In this document: positions 16,355 to 25,422 of the stretch, piece by piece
Layout of the letters: each line of letters opens with the position of its first letter
Numbering within the stretch: the stretch's first letter is position 1
Source: VXYL01 sp965116345
GTDB lineage: Bacteria > Pseudomonadota > Gammaproteobacteria > Pseudomonadales > Azotimanducaceae
Length of the DNA: 64,000 nucleotides
Direction of reading: 5' to 3'
NCBI GenBank assembly: GCA_965116345.1
Contig: OZ220680.1
Span: forward strand, 1,674,001-1,738,000
Translations under genes and position numbers: made by a program
The notes under the pieces: generated by a model
Seen by the model: the letters and a program-made list of their open reading frames with translations, nothing else
Database searches by the model: none
What the model was told of the DNA's origin: nothing

Positions 16355-19300
16355 ATGCAGATCTTCGTTCTTGGTATGCACCACTCCGGCGCGGAGGCGT
16401 TGGGTCAACTGCTCGAATGCCTTGGCTGCCACTCGATCACCGACGAACCCGGCACCGACAGGGAGGATGAGAGGAGTTCCTTGCTTCGCGATCTGGTTCG
16501 ATCTGCCAACGATGAGATCCTGCACCGAGCGGCATGCGTCTGGGACCGGGTGGCCGATTTCGACCCGGAGCGCATCGACGCCGATGTCGCGACGTCGTAT
16601 CGGCAAGCGCTGGCCGGCATCGTGCATGCCCTGGACGCCCATCGGCCGTGGTACCTCACCGATCCTCGACTGTGTCTGACACTCCCGCTGTGGCGAGAGT
16701 CACTCAGTGCGCCCGCGTGCATCCACTTGTTTCGGGACCCGCTCGCCGTCGCTCGAACTCTCGAGAGACGAAGCGCGATGCCTGTGCCCGTGGGTATGGC
16801 ACTGTGGGAGAAGTACAACGTCACCGCGCTGGGCGCGTCGACGGGCCTCGACAGGGTTGTCGTGTCCTACGAACAACTGGTGGACTCTCCGTTGGCCGTC
16901 GCTCGCCGCATCGTCGATGAACTAGGTGGCCTAGAGCGCGGCCTTCGCTACCCGAACGCTCGAGACGTCACCGGGCTGATGCGTGGTCCCACAGACCAGC
17001 CACTGGTCGGTTTCGAAGGCGCCCGAGTGGCACCGAGCGAGAGCCAAGTATCCCTGCTCACGTGGTTGCGCAACGCGGAATCGCATTCCCAGAGCCACGA
17101 TGGTCAACCACGTTTCACCGATCCCTCCAGCATCACGACGTTGCGCGACCACGAGACCCGGTTCGGCGGCGCACCGAAGTCATCCGACCCTCACCGCGCG
17201 CCATCCGACGCGACCCTCTCCGTCGAGCTATCCCGACTTCAGTCGCGCCATGACCAGTTGCAGCGGGAGGTCGTCGACGGATTGGAGACCACGCTGCGGA
17301 ACAAGGACCGGGACCTCTTGGCGGCAGCGGATCGATTGGCAAACCTGGAGAAGGATCTCGTCGACGCCAAGGACAGATTGCGCGACAAGGACCACGAACT
17401 CGAGCGGATGCGCGACGCGAAGGAACGACAACGCCGTATGGAGCACCAGTTGGGGCGCCTGCGGACTCGGGTCGCCGCGCTCGATCATCTGCTCGACGAG
17501 GCAATGGACGATGCGCAACAGCTCCTGGCGTCGCGACGCTGGCGGCTAGGCGATGCCCTGTTGTCGTTGCACCGGCGGCTGCTCGGACGCCCGAAGCTGC
17601 CGACGGCGGCCGACCACCTGCTTGAGCTCAGCAATCAAGTTGAAGATCTCCGAGTCGAGGGCAGCGCAAAGGGCGCCGACGAAGATGCCAACGCACCATT
17701 GCGAGACAGAGGCGGGGCGGTGTCTCAGGTCTCGATGGCGCTCAACCACCCCACGCCCAGGCCGACCGCCAAATCCCGGGCAGTCGGCCCGGACGCGCCG
17801 ACTAGTCCGGTCAGGGCCAGCAAGGCAACGGTCCTAGTGCTCGCCTGGGACGTCGGCCACAACCCCCTTGGTCGCGCCTACCTGCTGGCCGAAGCCTTGT
17901 CCAGAAGCTACCGTGTCGTGCTCGCAGGCTTCCAGTTCCCTCGCTACGGCACCTCCGTATGGAAGCCATTGCGGGAGGCGCCCGTCCGTACCGTCGCCAT
18001 CGCGGGTCGCCCGTTTCCCGAATTCCAAGGCACGTTGGAGTCGTTGGCGCGGCGGGTGGATGCCGATGTGGTCGTCGCCTGCAAAGCCAGGCTGCCGGCC
18101 ATCCAGGCGGGACTGATGATGAAGGCGGTTCGCAACCGGCCCCTAGTCGTCGACGTCGACGATTACGAGCTGGGTTTTTTCAACAACCGCAATCCCCTGG
18201 ACGACCCATCGAGCGAATCCCCGGAGGATCTGGAGCATCCGTTCGAGGAGGCATGGACGCGCTACGCCGAGAACCTCCTGCCCGCCGCCGATCGGCTGCT
18301 CGTCTCGAACACTGTGTTGCAGAGGAAGTTTGGCGGTGTCCTCGTCCCCCACGCGCGCGACGAGAGCGAGTTTCGGCCCGACCGATTGGATAAGCACGCG
18401 GCGCGGCGGGAGCTGGATCTGCCACTCGATGAACGGGTCGTCATGTTCATCGGCACACCGCGACCCCACAAGGGGGTCCTCGAGGTGCTCGAAGCCGTGA
18501 AACAGGTTCGACAGACATTGAACTGCCGCTTCGTAATCGTCGGCAAGCCGCCCGACGCCGTATTTGAGACGCTGCTTAGGGAACGAGGCGGCAACGCACT
18601 GCACCTGATCCCCGATCAACCGTTCGACCGTCTGCCGCACATTCTCGCTGCCGCCGACCTCGTCTGCGTCCTGCAGCAAGTCGACAGCGAAGTCGCGAAG
18701 TACCAGCTCCCGGCGAAGATCGTCGATGCCATGGCGATGCGGATTCCCGTCCTCGCCACGGATGTCCCTCCTCTGCGAAGCCTGATCGAGGACGGCGTCA
18801 TCGACCCGGTTACGCCGGAGAACCTGGCCGACCGAATCGAGTGGTGGTTGACCGCGCCTGATGAAGATCGGTCCCGCCACGTCCAGCGTGCCCGAACCAC
18901 CTTTCTTGAGAACTACAGCTACCAAGCGATCGACCGGACGATGGTGGAAGTGATCGAAGGCTGTCTGCAGGCGCCCGCACCACTGCCACCTCCCGCGCTC
19001 ACCTTTCTCGATGCGCAGACGCACCGATATTCGCGACCCGAGGCCCACCAAGACGGCCTCGACCTCGTGATGTTCTGGCGTCAGGACGATGCCGGACTCT
19101 ACGGTCGCCGCTTCGACATGCTGGTGAACCGCTTGGCCCGCCGTCCCGAAATACGGCGGATCGCGATCTTCGATCCACCCTACGCGGCCCACCGACTGTG
19201 GGAAGGCCGAGACGAGAGTGCGACGACGCACGTGGGTGAGATTCGGAACGCCAAGCTCGTGCGACGTTGGGGTCTGTCGGACACGGACAAGGTCTCCCAC

Positions 19301-20263
19301 CATGTCTTCCTATTCGACAAGTACGGCAACCTCCCGCACGGCGATTATCCCGACGAGGGCGCCTTCCCCGAGTTCGTGGCCGACGAACTCGAACGGACGG
19401 GGATCGACCTTGGCGAGTCGGTGTTCTGGTACTACCCCGTGTTCGACGAACTCGAAGCGCTGAACGAGCGCTTCCAACCACGCCTTCGGGTTGTCGACGT
19501 GGTCGACGACCAGCGGGCCTGGCCGGGTCGCACGAGCGGGCGACGGGACAGCATGGACCGGCACTACCGCACCCTGTTGGGGACCGCCGACATCGTCCTC
19601 GCGAACTGCGACACCGTGCGCGACTCGCTTGCCGAGTGTGCACCCGACATCAAGGTGGTACCCAATGGTTGCGACTTGGACCCAGTCCCCGACGATCCCG
19701 ACGATCGGCGATTCGCACGGTTCGCCGCTCTCGAAGGGTCGATCCTGGGCCTCGTGGGCAACCTCGAACCGAAGACGGACACGGCATTGCTCGAACGTCT
19801 TGCGCGCGAGCGACCGGACTGTCATTTGGTTCTGGTCGGCTCGACACACTCGAATCCCGACATTCTCCGCCTGGACCAGTACGACAACGTGTTCTTCGCG
19901 GGCGTGGTCAGATATCCCGAGGTAAAGGCATGGATCAGACGGTTCGATGTCGCGCTGCTGCCGCACCTCGACACCGAGCAGACGCGCGCCATGCACCCGC
20001 TGAAGCTGCTGGTCTATGCCTCGCTGGGCGTGCCCACCATCGCCACCGGCGCGAGCAACCTCGGGGTGTTGGAACCGTTCATCGATGTCGCCGACCATCA
20101 CGATGCCTTCATGGAAGCACTCGATCGGGCATTGGCCGGCGGCGGGACGGATCGCGAAGCTCTGGCACGGACCGTGGAAGCCAATTCCTGGGAACGTCGG
20201 ATCGAGGAGATCATGCAGCTCATCGAGGCGAAGCTGGCACAACGTCCACGGCGGACGCAGTAG
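16355..20263 (+). CDS. Sulfotransferase-like / coiled-coil / double GT4 megaprotein
   Basis: A 1302-residue multidomain protein. Residues 1 to about 250 are sulfotransferase-like (MQIFVLGMHHSG, DAHRPWYLTDPRLCLTLPLW, HLFRDPLAVARTLERR), but the PAPS-binding loop reads HHSGAEA instead of HRSGTSA as in the sulfotransferase at 23953. A charged coiled coil follows (about 290-410), then LLASRRWRLGDALLSLHRRL, a GT4 domain (about 500-880, with FIGTPRPHKGVLEVLEAV and LPAKIVDAMAMRIPVLATD), and a second GT4 domain (about 930-1300) paralogous to the protein at 12388-13629. ATG at 16355 matches the start of the paralogous sulfotransferase. The first domain may be catalytically weak; both GT domains look complete. 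Confidence 0.85.
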   Translation: MQIFVLGMHHSGAEALGQLLECLGCHSITDEPGTDREDERSSLLRDLVRSANDEILHRAACVWDRVADFDPERIDADVATSYRQALAGIVHALDAHRPWYLTDPRLCLTLPLWRESLSAPACIHLFRDPLAVARTLERRSAMPVPVGMALWEKYNVTALGASTGLDRVVVSYEQLVDSPLAVARRIVDELGGLERGLRYPNARDVTGLMRGPTDQPLVGFEGARVAPSESQVSLLTWLRNAESHSQSHDGQPRFTDPSSITTLRDHETRFGGAPKSSDPHRAPSDATLSVELSRLQSRHDQLQREVVDGLETTLRNKDRDLLAAADRLANLEKDLVDAKDRLRDKDHELERMRDAKERQRRMEHQLGRLRTRVAALDHLLDEAMDDAQQLLASRRWRLGDALLSLHRRLLGRPKLPTAADHLLELSNQVEDLRVEGSAKGADEDANAPLRDRGGAVSQVSMALNHPTPRPTAKSRAVGPDAPTSPVRASKATVLVLAWDVGHNPLGRAYLLAEALSRSYRVVLAGFQFPRYGTSVWKPLREAPVRTVAIAGRPFPEFQGTLESLARRVDADVVVACKARLPAIQAGLMMKAVRNRPLVVDVDDYELGFFNNRNPLDDPSSESPEDLEHPFEEAWTRYAENLLPAADRLLVSNTVLQRKFGGVLVPHARDESEFRPDRLDKHAARRELDLPLDERVVMFIGTPRPHKGVLEVLEAVKQVRQTLNCRFVIVGKPPDAVFETLLRERGGNALHLIPDQPFDRLPHILAAADLVCVLQQVDSEVAKYQLPAKIVDAMAMRIPVLATDVPPLRSLIEDGVIDPVTPENLADRIEWWLTAPDEDRSRHVQRARTTFLENYSYQAIDRTMVEVIEGCLQAPAPLPPPALTFLDAQTHRYSRPEAHQDGLDLVMFWRQDDAGLYGRRFDMLVNRLARRPEIRRIAIFDPPYAAHRLWEGRDESATTHVGEIRNAKLVRRWGLSDTDKVSHHVFLFDKYGNLPHGDYPDEGAFPEFVADELERTGIDLGESVFWYYPVFDELEALNERFQPRLRVVDVVDDQRAWPGRTSGRRDSMDRHYRTLLGTADIVLANCDTVRDSLAECAPDIKVVPNGCDLDPVPDDPDDRRFARFAALEGSILGLVGNLEPKTDTALLERLARERPDCHLVLVGSTHSNPDILRLDQYDNVFFAGVVRYPEVKAWIRRFDVALLPHLDTEQTRAMHPLKLLVYASLGVPTIATGASNLGVLEPFIDVADHHDAFMEALDRALAGGGTDREALARTVEANSWERRIEEIMQLIEAKLAQRPRRTQ

Positions 20264-20314
20264 AATGCGCACCCGTTTCCGCCCGCTTCGGGACGCAGGG
20301 AGACTCGACAGTTC

Positions 20315-21358
20315 GTGGCCAACATCCTGGTAACCGGCGGTTCCGGTTTCATCGGTTCGAACTTCATCCGCTACTGGCTGGGCAGCCATCTGTCCGACCG
20401 AGTGGTGAACTACGATCTGCTGACCTATTGCGCGAATCCGGCAAACCTCGCCGACATCGCCGCGTGCGATTCGGACCGCTACGTCTTCGTCCGAGGCGAT
20501 ATCGGTGATCACGACCGGGTCCTCGAAACTCTGCACCGCCACGAGATCGATACCGTCGTCAACTTCGCTGCGGAGTCCCACAACAGCCGCGCCGTCATCC
20601 ATCCCGACGCCTTCTTCCAGACCAACGTCGTCGGTACCGTGCAACTCATGCGGGCATCGCTGGCTGCCGGGGTGGATCGTTTCCACCACGTCTCGACGTG
20701 CGAGGTGTATGGGGACCTGCCGTTGGAGTCGGCCGATGCCTTCAGCGAGTCCTCACCGCTCGTCCCGAGGACGCCCTACAACGCCTCCAAGGCTGCCGCG
20801 GATCTGGCCGTTAGGGCTTTCCACACGACGTACGGACTGTCCGTGACGACATCCAACTGCGCGAACAACTACGGGCCCTACCAATTTCCCGAGAAGGTAA
20901 TCCCCCACTTCGTCGTCAGCGCTCTCAACGGACGGCCGCTGACCTTGTACCGCAGTAGCCGCAACCGACGCGAGTGGCTCCACGTCGACGACCACTGCCG
21001 CGCCATCGAGCGGATCCTCGACCGCGGAGTCGCCGGTGAGACCTACAACGTCGGCAGCGGACTCGAGGTCGACGTCGAAGGCATCGCGGATCGCATCCTC
21101 GACCTGCTCGGCCTCGACGCCTCGCTGAAGACCTACGTCCCGGACCGGCCCAGTCACGACCGACGCTATCTTCTCGACTGCGGCAAGATCCGTGACACCC
21201 TCGGCTGGCGCCCCGAGGTCGACTTCGACGAGGGTTTCGCGCGCTCCGTATGTTGGTATCGGGACCACCCGGCGTGGTGGCAGCCCCTGCTTGAGCGGAT
21301 CGAGATCGACGAGGCCAACTGGCGCGACACGTCGGCCACTGTAAGCGCGCACGGCTAG
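20315..21358 (+). CDS. rmlB: dTDP-glucose 4,6-dehydratase-like SDR
   Basis: A 347-residue extended short-chain dehydrogenase that would convert dTDP-glucose to dTDP-4-keto-6-deoxyglucose, first step after RmlA in dTDP-rhamnose synthesis. It has GGSGFIG (8-14) for NAD, YNASK (Y155, K159) and NCANNYGPYQFPEKVIP. Two active-site segments differ from the consensus: STCEVYG (C129) instead of STDEVYG, and AAESHNSRAV instead of ESHVDRS. This may reflect a known subgroup, a different substrate or altered rate. GTG at 20315 has GGGAG upstream. rmlA, rmlC and rmlD are 10 kb away on the other strand. Confidence 0.8.
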   Translation: MANILVTGGSGFIGSNFIRYWLGSHLSDRVVNYDLLTYCANPANLADIAACDSDRYVFVRGDIGDHDRVLETLHRHEIDTVVNFAAESHNSRAVIHPDAFFQTNVVGTVQLMRASLAAGVDRFHHVSTCEVYGDLPLESADAFSESSPLVPRTPYNASKAAADLAVRAFHTTYGLSVTTSNCANNYGPYQFPEKVIPHFVVSALNGRPLTLYRSSRNRREWLHVDDHCRAIERILDRGVAGETYNVGSGLEVDVEGIADRILDLLGLDASLKTYVPDRPSHDRRYLLDCGKIRDTLGWRPEVDFDEGFARSVCWYRDHPAWWQPLLERIEIDEANWRDTSATVSAHG

Positions 21359-21373
21359 CCGGCGGATACCTCG

Positions 21374-22729
21374 ATGCCTGCCGAGTCCATGGAGGAACTG
21401 GTCGCTCTGTCGAAGCGTCGTGGTTTCGTCTTCCAGGCCAGCGAAATTTACGGTGGGCTGCAGGGCGTGTACGACTACGGACCATTGGGCGTGGAGTTGA
21501 AGAACAACCTGAAGAACGCCTGGTGGCGCGCGATGGTGTACGAACGCGACGATGTAGAGGGGTTGGATTCGGCGATCCTCACCAATCCCCGCGTACTGCG
21601 CTATTCCGGTCACGAGGAGACCTTTGCCGACCCGCTGGTGGATTGCCGCGACTGCAAATCCCGTTGGCGCGCCGACCATCTCGACGGCAGGTGTCCGCGA
21701 TGCGGATCGGAAGACCTGACCGACCCGCGGCCGTTCAATCTGATGTTCAAGACCAGCGTGGGTCCGGTGGAGGATGGTTCGTCGTTCGCCTACCTGCGGC
21801 CGGAGACCGCACAATCGGTGTTCACCAACTTCAAGAACGTCCTGGACTCGACGTCGGCGAGGCTGCCCTTCGGGATCGCACAGATCGGCAAGGCCTTCCG
21901 CAACGAGATCACGCCGCGCAACTTCATTTTCCGCGTCCGGGAATTCGAGCAGATGGAGCTGGAGTTCTTCGTCGAACCCGGCACCGACGACGACTGGCAC
22001 GAGCAGTGGGTCCAAAGCCGCCTCGACTGGTGGCGGAAGCAGGGGATCGACGGCAGCCGCCTCGAACTCCTGCACGTCCCGCCGGACGAGTTGGCGCACT
22101 ACTCCAAGGCGACCGTCGACATCATGTACCGCTTCCCGCACGGCCTCGAGGAACTCGAGGGCATCGCCAACCGAACCGACTACGACCTCGGTTCACACAC
22201 CAAGAACCAGGCCGATCTGGACATCGCCGCAGAGGTGCCCGTGAACGAAGAGTCCAATGCCCGACTCGCGGTGCAGCCCTTGAATGAGCGGCATTGGATG
22301 GTCCCGTACGTCATCGAGCCTTCGGCCGGCGTCGATCGCGGCGTACTCGCCGTCATGAACGATGCGTACCGCGTTGAACGCCTGGCCAACGGTTCGGAAC
22401 GCACCCTTCTGTCCTTCCCACCGCACCTCGCGCCCATCAAGGTGGCGGTGATGCCGTTGAAACGCAATCACGCCGGCCTGGTCGACAGAGCCCGGGCCAT
22501 AAAGACCGAACTGATGAGACTCGGTGTGGGTCGCGTGCTGTTCGAAAATACCGGGAACATCGGCAAGGGCTACCGTCGGCACGACGAAATCGGCACGCCG
22601 TACTGCGTCACGGTCGACTTCGACACCCTCGACGACGATTCGGTTACCGTCAGAGACCGGGACACGATGGCCCAGGAGCGTGTCGGCGCCACGGTTCTCG
22701 CCAACTACCTTCGGGAGCGCATCGCATGA
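21374..22729 (+). CDS. glyS: Glycyl-tRNA synthetase, single-chain (alpha-2) type
   Basis: A 451-residue class II synthetase that charges tRNA(Gly). It is the homodimeric eukaryote/Bacillus-like form, not the alpha2beta2 GlyQS usual in Gammaproteobacteria. Visible features: SKRRGFVFQASEIYGGLQGVYDYGPLG at the start (split here: QASEIYGG is the hallmark), a four-Cys zinc module (CRDC, CPRC), motif 2 around FRNEITPRNFIFRVREFEQ, and motif 3 with GVDRGVLAVM. The C-terminal anticodon-binding domain has IKVAVMPLKRN and NIGKGYRRHDEIGTPYCVTVD. It overlaps the next gene by four bases (ATGA). Its place inside a glycan locus suggests transfer or relocation. Confidence 0.95.
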   Translation: MPAESMEELVALSKRRGFVFQASEIYGGLQGVYDYGPLGVELKNNLKNAWWRAMVYERDDVEGLDSAILTNPRVLRYSGHEETFADPLVDCRDCKSRWRADHLDGRCPRCGSEDLTDPRPFNLMFKTSVGPVEDGSSFAYLRPETAQSVFTNFKNVLDSTSARLPFGIAQIGKAFRNEITPRNFIFRVREFEQMELEFFVEPGTDDDWHEQWVQSRLDWWRKQGIDGSRLELLHVPPDELAHYSKATVDIMYRFPHGLEELEGIANRTDYDLGSHTKNQADLDIAAEVPVNEESNARLAVQPLNERHWMVPYVIEPSAGVDRGVLAVMNDAYRVERLANGSERTLLSFPPHLAPIKVAVMPLKRNHAGLVDRARAIKTELMRLGVGRVLFENTGNIGKGYRRHDEIGTPYCVTVDFDTLDDDSVTVRDRDTMAQERVGATVLANYLRERIA

Positions 22730-23247
22730 CACGTGCCGTCATTGCCACAATCGGCGAAGATCGTCCCGGGGTCGTCAACGACATCGCGGAGATCGTTCAC
22801 GACCTCAACCTGTCCATCGAAGACAGCCGCATGACCGTGCTTGGCGGAGAGTTCGCCGTGCTGATGTCCGTCGCCGGCGGCGATCTGCCTTTGAAACGGC
22901 TCGAGACCAAGCTAGGCAAGCTCGCCGAAGCGATGGATCTCGCCTTCCTGTTCCGACGAACCGGCGGTCGAGCGAACGTCCAGGGACGCATACCCTACAC
23001 GGTAAGCGTCACCGCCATGGACCATCCGGGGATCGTGCACCGCGTTGCCAGTTTCTTCTCGTCGCAGAACATCAACATCTACAACCTCGACACGGTCACG
23101 GAACGCGCCGCGCACACGGGCACACCCATCTTCTCTCTCGTCATGGAAGTCGAGGTGCCGCCCGAGGTCCGAATCGTCGAACTGCGCGACAGCTTCTTCT
23201 ATTTCTGCGACGACCACGACCTCGACGGCGAACTGCGACCGTCGTAG
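22726..23247 (+). CDS. GcvR-like double-ACT-domain regulator
   Basis: A 173-residue protein made of two ACT domains: residues about 1-75 (VIATIGEDRPGVVNDIAEIV, MSVAGG) and 90-165 (YTVSVTAMDHPGIVHRVASF, IYNLDT). This is the layout of GcvR, the glycine-cleavage repressor partner of GcvA, in which ACT domains sense glycine. Its ATG overlaps the glyS stop by four bases, so glycine charging and a likely glycine sensor are co-translated, which supports a glycine-responsive role (inference). No DNA-binding domain is present. Confidence 0.8.
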   Translation: MTRAVIATIGEDRPGVVNDIAEIVHDLNLSIEDSRMTVLGGEFAVLMSVAGGDLPLKRLETKLGKLAEAMDLAFLFRRTGGRANVQGRIPYTVSVTAMDHPGIVHRVASFFSSQNINIYNLDTVTERAAHTGTPIFSLVMEVEVPPEVRIVELRDSFFYFCDDHDLDGELRPS

Positions 23248-23261
23248 CCTCGGCCGACACC

Positions 23262-23855
23262 ATGCCGACTGATCAGCGCAACATCACGCGCATCGCACAC
23301 CGAGTCTCGACTACCGAACGCGAAGGCCGAAACGGCCACGCCGGGGGGGTCCTTTGGTTCACCGGCCTCTCCGGAGCAGGAAAGTCAACGCTGGCGTTCA
23401 GGCTCGAGGAAGAGCTGTTCCGCAAGGGTCTGCAAGCTTACGTTCTCGACGGCGACAACGTGCGCGCTGGGCTCAACGCCGATCTCGGCTTCTCGCCGGA
23501 GGAAAGAACCGAGAACATCCGCCGCGTCGGCGAAGTCGCCGCGTTGTTCGCGGATGTCGGCATCATCTGCATTTCAGCCTTCATCTCGCCCTATCGTGCG
23601 GACCGGGAGATCGCGCGTCGGGCCACGCCAAGGTTCCATGAAGTCTACATCCGTGCAGACCTTTCAATCTGCGAACAACGTGACCCGAAGGGGCTCTATC
23701 GCCGGGCGCGCGCCGGCGAAATCAGGCACTTCACGGCCATCGACGACGTATACGAGGAGCCGACGCAACCCACCTTGATCGTGGACACGAATGCCAGTAC
23801 GGTCGATGAGTCCCTCGCCGAGCTGCTCGACTACGTAGCTGCGAAATTCCTGTAA
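23262..23855 (+). CDS. cysC: Adenylyl-sulfate kinase, stand-alone
   Basis: A 197-residue APS kinase that phosphorylates APS to PAPS, the donor for sulfotransferases. All motifs are canonical: GLSGAGKST, LDGDNVRAGL, LGFSPEERTENIRRVGE, FISPYRADRE and DPKGLYRRARAGEI. This contrasts with the degenerate kinase domain in CysNC at 1724-3643. ATG at 23262 is 14 bases after the GcvR-like gene. A sulfotransferase gene starts 97 bases downstream, so I infer a local role in PAPS supply for glycan sulfation in addition to, or instead of, assimilation. Confidence 0.95.
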   Translation: MPTDQRNITRIAHRVSTTEREGRNGHAGGVLWFTGLSGAGKSTLAFRLEEELFRKGLQAYVLDGDNVRAGLNADLGFSPEERTENIRRVGEVAALFADVGIICISAFISPYRADREIARRATPRFHEVYIRADLSICEQRDPKGLYRRARAGEIRHFTAIDDVYEEPTQPTLIVDTNASTVDESLAELLDYVAAKFL

Positions 23856-23952
23856 TGGCACCACCACCCTGCATTTGTCGGCTCGACTCCCGACGTTCCA
23901 ATCACGTCTCCACCTACACGGGCGGGCGGAGCACCGGCGGGCGGAGCAGATC

Positions 23953-25422
23953 GTGCAGATAATCGTTCTCGGCATGCACCGGTCGGGGACGTCCGCCATC
24001 GCCCGGCTGCTCAACCTGATGGGTGCCTATTTCGGCGCGGAGAACACCAGCACAAGCACGAACGACAACGTCTGGAAGGCGCAGTACGAAGAGAACCAGA
24101 AGGGGTTTTGGGAACGACTGGACGTGCGTTCCCTCAACGACTCAATCCTCCACAACGCCCACTGCGACTGGGACCGCGTCGTCGGTTTCGATGCCGAAAA
24201 CCTCCCGGACGACCTATTGGAAACCTATCGGCGGACGGCCAGCCGAATCGTCCTGAATCTCGACGCCCACCGACCTTGGTTTGTCAAGGAGCCACGCCTG
24301 TGCCTGGTGTTCCCGGTGTGGCGGTCGGTATTGGAGATGCCTTTCTGCGTTCACATAGTCCGGAACCCACTGGAAGTAGCGCACTCGCTCAAGGCCCGAA
24401 ACGGCATCCCCCTCAAGGCAGGACTTGCCCTGTGGGAGGTCTACAACAAGCGCGCCGTCGCCGTTACGTCGGAACTGCCTCGGGCTTTTGTTTCGTACGC
24501 AGACCTCATGCGAACCGCACAACCGGTGGCCGAGAGGCTCGCAGCCGCCCTCACCGCCCACTCCGGCTATCCCTTCCGAGTCCCTTCACCACTGGAACTG
24601 GGAGCATTCATCGATCAGAAGCTCTATCGCCAGCGATCGGATGGGGATTCCTTCCCGAGCACGGTGACCAAGAGCCAGACCGTCCTCTACGAACGCCTCC
24701 TGGAGGCCACCCGTTCCAACCGCATCGAGGTGCCGCCGGTCGGCAAGGCCTGCCTAGACACGCTGCGGCGATTCGAGTCCAGTGGCGAACACCTGTTCGC
24801 CCGGATGCGCCGGAGCAACGACCTCGAGCAGGCGGGCCTTCGAGGCGAAGATCCGCGCCTGACCTTGAAGAGCATGGAACTCAGCCATGCACTTGCTGAC
24901 GTCGCGAACCGGAAGACGGCGATGCAGAACCAGGACCGAACGATCAACAAGCTGCGCACGGAGTTGCACGAACACAAGACACAGTTGGCATTGCGAAACC
25001 AGCGCATCGATCAGCTGTCCTCGGAGACAGACCGAGCCCAAAAGACGATCACCGAACAGAGGGCGCTGGCGGCAACGTCGAAGGCCGCGGTCAAGAAGAT
25101 GACCGAAGAGAACGTGCAGCTCGCACGCCGGAATCGGCGCCTCGCCGCCGAGCACGCCCGGATGAAGCGGGACCTCGACGACAAGACCGCCCGGATGAAG
25201 CGGGACCTCGACGACAAGACCGCCCGGCAGGCCGACCTCAGAGCCGGCATCGCCGACATCCTGGCTTCGCGCCGTTGGCGCCTCGGACACTTCCTGCTGT
25301 CGCTACCCTACCGGCTACTGCTCCGCCGCGTCCCGCCGATGGCAACGGACACGATAGGTGCCGCCCTTGCCGAACCCGATCAGCAAAACGCCTCTACGGA
25401 AGACGGATCCTCTGCGCCATAG
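23953..25422 (+). CDS. Sulfotransferase-family protein with C-terminal coiled coil
   Basis: A 489-residue protein. The N-terminal sulfotransferase domain has a canonical PAPS-loop-like motif (VLGMHRSGTSAIARLL) and a 3'-phosphate segment HIVRNPLEVAHSLKAR. Residues about 330-450 form a long charged coiled coil that includes an exact 33-bp duplication (25156-25221; repeat unit ARMKRDLDDKT). The end has ILASRRWRLGHFLLSLPYRLL, the same motif that follows the coiled coil in the 1302-residue protein. GTG at 23953 has GGAG six bases upstream. The 3' end overlaps the convergent GT gene by 43 bases. Sulfation of a glycan is inferred. Confidence 0.82.
   Translation: MQIIVLGMHRSGTSAIARLLNLMGAYFGAENTSTSTNDNVWKAQYEENQKGFWERLDVRSLNDSILHNAHCDWDRVVGFDAENLPDDLLETYRRTASRIVLNLDAHRPWFVKEPRLCLVFPVWRSVLEMPFCVHIVRNPLEVAHSLKARNGIPLKAGLALWEVYNKRAVAVTSELPRAFVSYADLMRTAQPVAERLAAALTAHSGYPFRVPSPLELGAFIDQKLYRQRSDGDSFPSTVTKSQTVLYERLLEATRSNRIEVPPVGKACLDTLRRFESSGEHLFARMRRSNDLEQAGLRGEDPRLTLKSMELSHALADVANRKTAMQNQDRTINKLRTELHEHKTQLALRNQRIDQLSSETDRAQKTITEQRALAATSKAAVKKMTEENVQLARRNRRLAAEHARMKRDLDDKTARMKRDLDDKTARQADLRAGIADILASRRWRLGHFLLSLPYRLLLRRVPPMATDTIGAALAEPDQQNASTEDGSSAP
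25156..25221. repeat. 33-bp tandem duplication inside the sulfotransferase coiled coil
   Basis: Two identical 33-base units, beginning GCCCGGATGAAGCGGGACCT at 25156 and 25189, extend the coiled coil in frame by 11 residues each. The exact identity suggests a recent slippage event or a variable-length spacer. Confidence 0.9.

Noticed and set aside
18143..19303. A 386-residue minus-strand frame inside the megaprotein gene
   Set aside because: No recognisable motif; the plus strand has continuous GT4 homology across it.
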